A DNA stretch of 64,000 nt from Leucaena leucocephala (lineage: Eukaryota; Streptophyta; Magnoliopsida; Fabales; Fabaceae): assembly GCA_037074615.1 (NCBI GenBank), contig CM073558.1:6687501-6751500 (forward strand), in the 5' to 3' direction. The number at the start of each line of letters is the position of its first letter. Position 1 is the stretch's first letter. Shown piece by piece: positions 59,499-64,000 of the stretch. The translations under genes and the position numbers were made by a program. The notes beneath the pieces are model-generated. The model was not told the DNA's origin. It searched no databases and was given only the letters and a program-made list of their open reading frames with translations.

Positions 59499-61730
59499 CC
59501 CTTGACTCTTTAACTACATGAAATAAAGATGTTAGGAGTTGAATAGACAAATGGAATAAAAAGGCCAAGTGTATCCTTTTAAAGGAAATATTTATGGAAT
59601 GGAATATAATATAAATTAGTTTTATAATGAATATTTCTGACTAAAATTCAGTAGGTTGAATTTATTTATTTATTTAGTAATAATTTAATATTTTATTAAT
59701 AATTTTATAAAATATTAAATTTTTGGCCATTCAGATTTTAATCTAACGGTTATCCAAGTCTCTTATCCTCTAACCCAAAATCTAGCAGTAGAGATAGATA
59801 ATGAAAGTAGGCTAACTAATAGAGGGCTGGCCCAAGCCTCCTATGTGATTGTGATCTATGAAGGCAGACTTAAGCAATTAATTGTCCAGTTGATATGAAA
59901 TGTGGAGCGGAAGTGGAAGGGGTGAGAAGTTGGGGTAAGAATTGTCACATATAATAAAAAATATATTCATATTTTATAAATATATAAATTCAATTTTTAT
60001 TACCGTCATGATAACTCATCTGATAGATAATCTCGTAAATCCTATATAAATACTCTCTAAACCTTAAAACTGTACTCTAACTTTAATTAGAGACTTATGC
60101 CAAACTTACCTAAATTTTTTTTATAAAAAAATAAAAAATAAACATGTTATGTCTAGATATCTATGATAACTTTTTGTGAGAGATTAAATAGTTTTAACAA
60201 CAACTTTTTATTTAATATAAACTAATATACATTAGTTAGTGACAAGAACAATACAAAAACAGAACAAGAATCTATTTTCCTTCGTCAACTTTCACCTAAT
60301 AGCTAAAAGGTGGAGGTGATCAATGATACAGAAGTTACCATCAATGCTATGAGAATGTTTCGCAAGCTGGTCAGCAAGAGAACTGTCCTTAATTTCTAGA
60401 TGTGAAACTAGTCAAAACAACCAATTCCTGTGCACTAACACAGCCTAGCTTCATCTACAATATCTCTAAAGGATGAGAAGTGTCAAAGACACTAGTTAAT
60501 GGGTTAATATCTTCTATGTAGTAAAAAAAAAAAAAACAAGAAGAAGAACTTTCCTAAAACCTCTGGACTAACAAAAATAGAGACCATGAAGAATTCCTAT
60601 TAGCAATGGCCGGTCCGACCATATTTGGGTTTCAAACAATGATTAAAGAGTCAAATTTAATTGGACGGTATGATTATACTGGACTCGCTAATGGCTTGGT
60701 TTATATTAGAAAATTCTTCCCATGTTTTGAGCTATGTTAGATAGGAATTGAGTCATCATTTGTGAACCTAAAATTAGATCAGAAACCAAAATAAATTTTA
60801 GAAAGCCAGACAGATTTTAGGCCCGATAGAAAAAAAGGTAGAAAAATACAAAAAATCTATAAAAAAAATAAAAATTGGCCCTCTTGAAAAGATGAATATA
60901 AAAAACATATAATCCTTTTATTTATTATTTTACCCTTCATCATTCTAAATCCCTAATTTTAGCTAAAGTTGTTTTGAAGAATCTACGAGTTTTTTTCATT
61001 AATTTTATTTTTGTATTGTTGAAGATAGTTATTTGTCTAATATTTTTATCATATTGGTACAAAAATTTTGATTGAAAATTTAAATAAATATATAATTGAA
61101 CATGTTTATAAATTATTATACAAGTTGATGCTAAAAGGCATACTGTCAAAGGTAACTTCCTTGAAGTTTGGAGTTGCTACAGGTAGACTTTCAACGATAA
61201 TTTCTTGGCGTCTCTAGAGACATTTTAGAATCGTTGTTAAAAAGTAGACTTTTTAGCAAAAACTTATCATAGTAACTAAAAAAATTTTGACAACTTTTCT
61301 TAGTTGCCTTAATGATTTTTAGGGTCAGCACTGAAGTCTAATTTTTAGTGGCCACTCTCTAGAAAGTGGTTGTTTAAAGTCTACCCTTTAAAAACTGAGT
61401 GGCCACTGAATGTCTTCCTTTTAGTATACTTTATTAGTATTTAATGATAAAGTCACCATTTAATTTTATTGATTTAACATTTTTTATTAAATGAAACTAA
61501 TTATATTGTGTTAAGATTAAAGAACTAAATTTATAACTTATAAATTCAAGAAAATAAATTGAAACTTGAAATAAAATTAGAGGACCAAACATATATTTTA
61601 GCCAATTAAAATATAAAATCACATTTTTATGCGAAATCAAAAATTATAAATGAAAAAAAATAAATGCTCTACCTATTGCAAATACAAAGAATCTTATGAA
61701 ATCCAATATATTGATCAATGAGATTTTATT

Positions 61731-61809
<79 letters not shown>

Positions 61810-62110
61810 TACAAAGTAACTACTGACTCTAAAAATTCAGAAGTAAATCTTTAGAACTATTTCAAAAAGACAAAAGGAGCGTGTGTTTGTTTAAAAAAAA
61901 TCTTCTTTTCAAATCAGTCTCTAATTAAATAGGGATATTATTAAAAATATCATGTGTTTTTATTAAGTATAGATATTCTTTTATTGGAGATAATCATATT
62001 TAAGACAATATCAAGTACTAAATATAGATACATCTTCTAAACATAAATTCATATTAAGAGACAGGAGGTAACCTTTAAAGATGGATATCTTTAAAAATAT
62101 ATATCTCTTT
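59499..62110. other. Intergenic DNA between peptide genes 2 and 3
   Basis: No gene is recognised. It holds a CACTA-like repeat cluster (61,130-61,450) and a compound microsatellite, (CA)n at about 61,733-61,788 followed by (TA)n to 61,809. From about 61,640 onward the sequence parallels the upstream region of gene 2. Confidence 0.5.
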
Positions 62111-62275
62111 TAAAGAATCATAAATAAGAACTCAGTGCACAGACGCATCACAAGATGATAAAACATGGACAAGACTTTGGTTAAGGCAGCTTTACTTCTC
62201 GTAAATATGTGTAAAATTATTGGGATGAGGTCTTAAAGGAAGATGAATAAAATTATTGTTAATTCTTACATTGAA

Positions 62276-62277
<2 letters not shown>

Positions 62278-62306
<29 letters not shown>
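62278..62306. repeat. (TTA)n microsatellite
   Basis: About nine to ten TTA units in the intron region of peptide gene 3. Confidence 0.8.
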
Positions 62307-62766
62307 TTCTCAGTTATTATTAAAAAATTTGGCTAATTAAATTCCTTACTAGGGACTTCATTGTAATACCTCCAAATTAAATTCATTAGAATTTTTCTAT
62401 ACCAATATCAATATATTACACACACATCTATATATAGCACTTTGTTTTACTATTGCTCTTAATTTCCATTTCCACTTCCACATAAAATATGCGCGAGTCT
62501 ACTGTTGTAATGATGTTCAAATTAATTATATATTATCGCTGATTGTTAATTTTCAATTTGAGGCTTAATATGATGCAATGTCAAAAAACAACCCCATGAT
62601 GACAATCGCATATTTCATAGGTATTGTGGTTAATAATGGGTTTAAAAATGAACGGAACGGATGAGTTTAATTTTCAGTCAATCTATGGTCTGGTCTAATC
62701 AAGTCCAGTCCTAAAATTGGACTAAATAGAATTTCTGATCATATACATGAAATGTTAGTTTAATTA

Positions 62767-63037
62767 CCTATCGTCCGTGGGTTCAGCTGGTGAAAGTGTG
62801 AGACATGCGACTATTTGGAGCGTATTCGAACCCTGGGGAGTACCACTTTGTTGTGGTTCCATTCGCGGCGCTTGGGGAGGCATCCTAACTCCTGGATGAC
62901 TAGGTTTACACTTGAGGGTAATAGACGGTTTGCCCTACCCGATATTGGTATCACTTAGGAGAAAAAGAGACTTCGCCCTACTCTTAGATTATGAGTGAGC
63001 CCAACCCCTTTCCAAAAAATTTTGTATCCAAAAAAAA
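62767..63037 (+). mobile_element. tRNA-derived SINE, about 271 bp, TSD AGTTTAATTA
   Basis: The 10-bp duplication AGTTTAATTA flanks it exactly (62757-62766 and 63038-63047). The head has a Pol III-type A box (GGGTTCAGCTGGTGAAAG) and, about 45 bp on, a B box (TATTCGAACCCTG). The tail ends GTATCC followed by a run of A. No clover-leaf tRNA can be drawn with confidence, so it is a SINE and not a tRNA gene. It is inserted in the intron of peptide gene 3. Confidence 0.82.
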
Positions 63038-63802
63038 AGTTTAATTATTTATTTATAACAAATATATATTGGATATTTTAAAATATTATTTTTAATCATA
63101 TGTATTGTAACTAGGCCTTGATAAAAACTCTTTTACTATATGCACTTAAATACTTTGAAAAAAATTATAAATTTAGAAGACACAAAATATATTGAAAGTC
63201 TTGCATATATTATCAAAGTAAATTTTTTGTCTAGTTTTTATATTTATGATAGGAGTAATATTACTTTAAATAATTTTTCAAAGCCTTTGAAATGTGTTCC
63301 CCAAAATCTGTGTTGCTCTCTCTCTCTTATATTTAATTATTTTTTTAAATTACTTCTATTTATATTCAATAATAATCAAATAAAAATGAAGGGAAAGAAA
63401 GTTAAAGAAGATTATTAAAGTATTTTAAAAAATATATATCATACTAAATAATTTAATTTTCTTAATATAATTAAACTAATTAAATATATCATATATTGAA
63501 GACTGAATAAGTAATATAATAGATCCCATTGCCTTTTTTATGAATTATACAAATATATAAAATTGATAAAATAAAGTCTCATATTTGTAGCTATGGAGTA
63601 TGAATGTGAAGATGCAGAAATGAAGCTCGTTATAACATGCAGAGGTGACCGGCAGTGCCGTGGCTGTCGTTGCGTTGATAATATATGTGATTGTGCTGCT
63701 TCCCTTCAACTTAAAGGACATGATTCAGAGCCCAATGTTTACTTCGCACAGAATATCCCAAAGAATGAATCTTTGTTGGATTATCTCATGTTCATTACAT
63801 AA

Positions 63803-64000
63803 AATACATGTGTTTGGGAGCTGAAAAGACAAATGGAACAAGAAGGCGAAGCGTATCCTTTTAAAAGGAACTAGAGATTCGTTTTCATGTTTTACATTAG
63901 AAAAACTGAGTTATAATTAATTATTATTATTGTTATTATAAATTTAAAATATTATAGAATTGGTTAATAGGTTAATCATCAATTACTATCATAAGATTTA
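63803..64000 (+). other. 3' flank of peptide gene 3
   Basis: It shares with gene 2 the phrases ACAAATGGAA and GTATCCTTTTAAA, a conserved 3' untranslated or flank region. The window ends in AT-rich DNA. Confidence 0.5.

Larger units (their letters stand above)
62165..63802 (+). pseudogene. Peptide gene 3: cysteine-rich paralogue with damaged signal exon (62165-62200, 63591-63802)
   Basis: Exon 1 starts like the others (MDKTLVKAALLL), but a deletion of roughly 70 bp fuses CTTCTCGT to the intron. This removes the last seven signal-peptide codons and the normal donor. The GTAAAT now at 62201 would splice in phase 0, out of frame with exon 2, which needs phase 1. The TATA box position reads CATAAATA. 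Exon 2 is otherwise intact, with acceptor TTTGTAG, then EYECEDAEMKLVIT, the core CRGDRQCRGCRCVDNICDC, and a 36-residue tail ending LLDYLMFIT. An ATG at 63593, three bases after the acceptor, could start a 69-residue product without a signal peptide. I judge it a pseudogene or a signal-less derivative. A SINE lies in the intron. Confidence 0.7.

Noticed and set aside
62767..62850. Possible tRNA gene (A and B boxes)
   Set aside because: The acceptor and anticodon stems cannot be drawn; the A-rich tail and flanking 10-bp duplication show a SINE.

Overview
This window is nuclear DNA from a flowering plant, most likely a eudicot. It is very AT-rich, genes are sparse and intron-containing, and most of the sequence is transposon debris. 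The evidence is a plastid stearoyl-ACP desaturase gene with a GT-AG intron, plant-type Ty3/gypsy elements (a chromodomain element and an Athila-like element with a tRNA-Asp-type primer site), a plant LINE, a tRNA-derived SINE and several MITE families. I cannot name the species.

Layout. 1-4.6 kb: AT-rich DNA, a Tourist-like MITE and a truncated 5' fragment of a desaturase gene. 5.2-5.8 kb: a non-autonomous hAT element with an 8-bp target duplication. 6.3-8.5 kb: the one apparently intact metabolic gene, a two-exon acyl-ACP desaturase with all six di-iron ligands but unusual substrate-channel residues. 9.6-13.8 kb: a duplicated non-coding block followed by a CACTA-derived, tandemly duplicated repeat.

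13.8-26.2 kb is a three-level nest. A solo LTR (A, TSD ACATG) is split by a related solo LTR (B, TSD TCAAT). B is in turn split by a complete but inactivated chromodomain gypsy element (TSD GACAC). 27.4-30.2 kb holds a related LTR fragment in the opposite orientation. 34.7-39.3 kb is a second copy of the 9.6-kb block plus a decayed desaturase paralogue. An 11-kb Athila-like element (39,365-50,399, TSD ATAAT) lies just downstream of that pseudogene, and its right LTR tail plus flank is tandemly duplicated. 51.1-53.6 kb is a LINE remnant broken by two solo LTRs, each with a target duplication.

55.2-63.8 kb is the most interesting part: a three-copy tandem array (period about 3.5 kb) of small genes. 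Each has, or once had, a signal-peptide exon, a phase-1 intron and an exon for a short cysteine-rich peptide. The copies share the TATA-to-ATG spacing and the cysteine framework but differ strongly in loop charge, cysteine number and C-terminal length. One copy has lost part of its signal exon and its TATA consensus. I do not recognise this family with certainty; secreted defensin-like or NCR-like peptides are the nearest architecture I know.

No rRNA, functional tRNA or CRISPR features were seen. All coordinates and repeat matches were made by eye.
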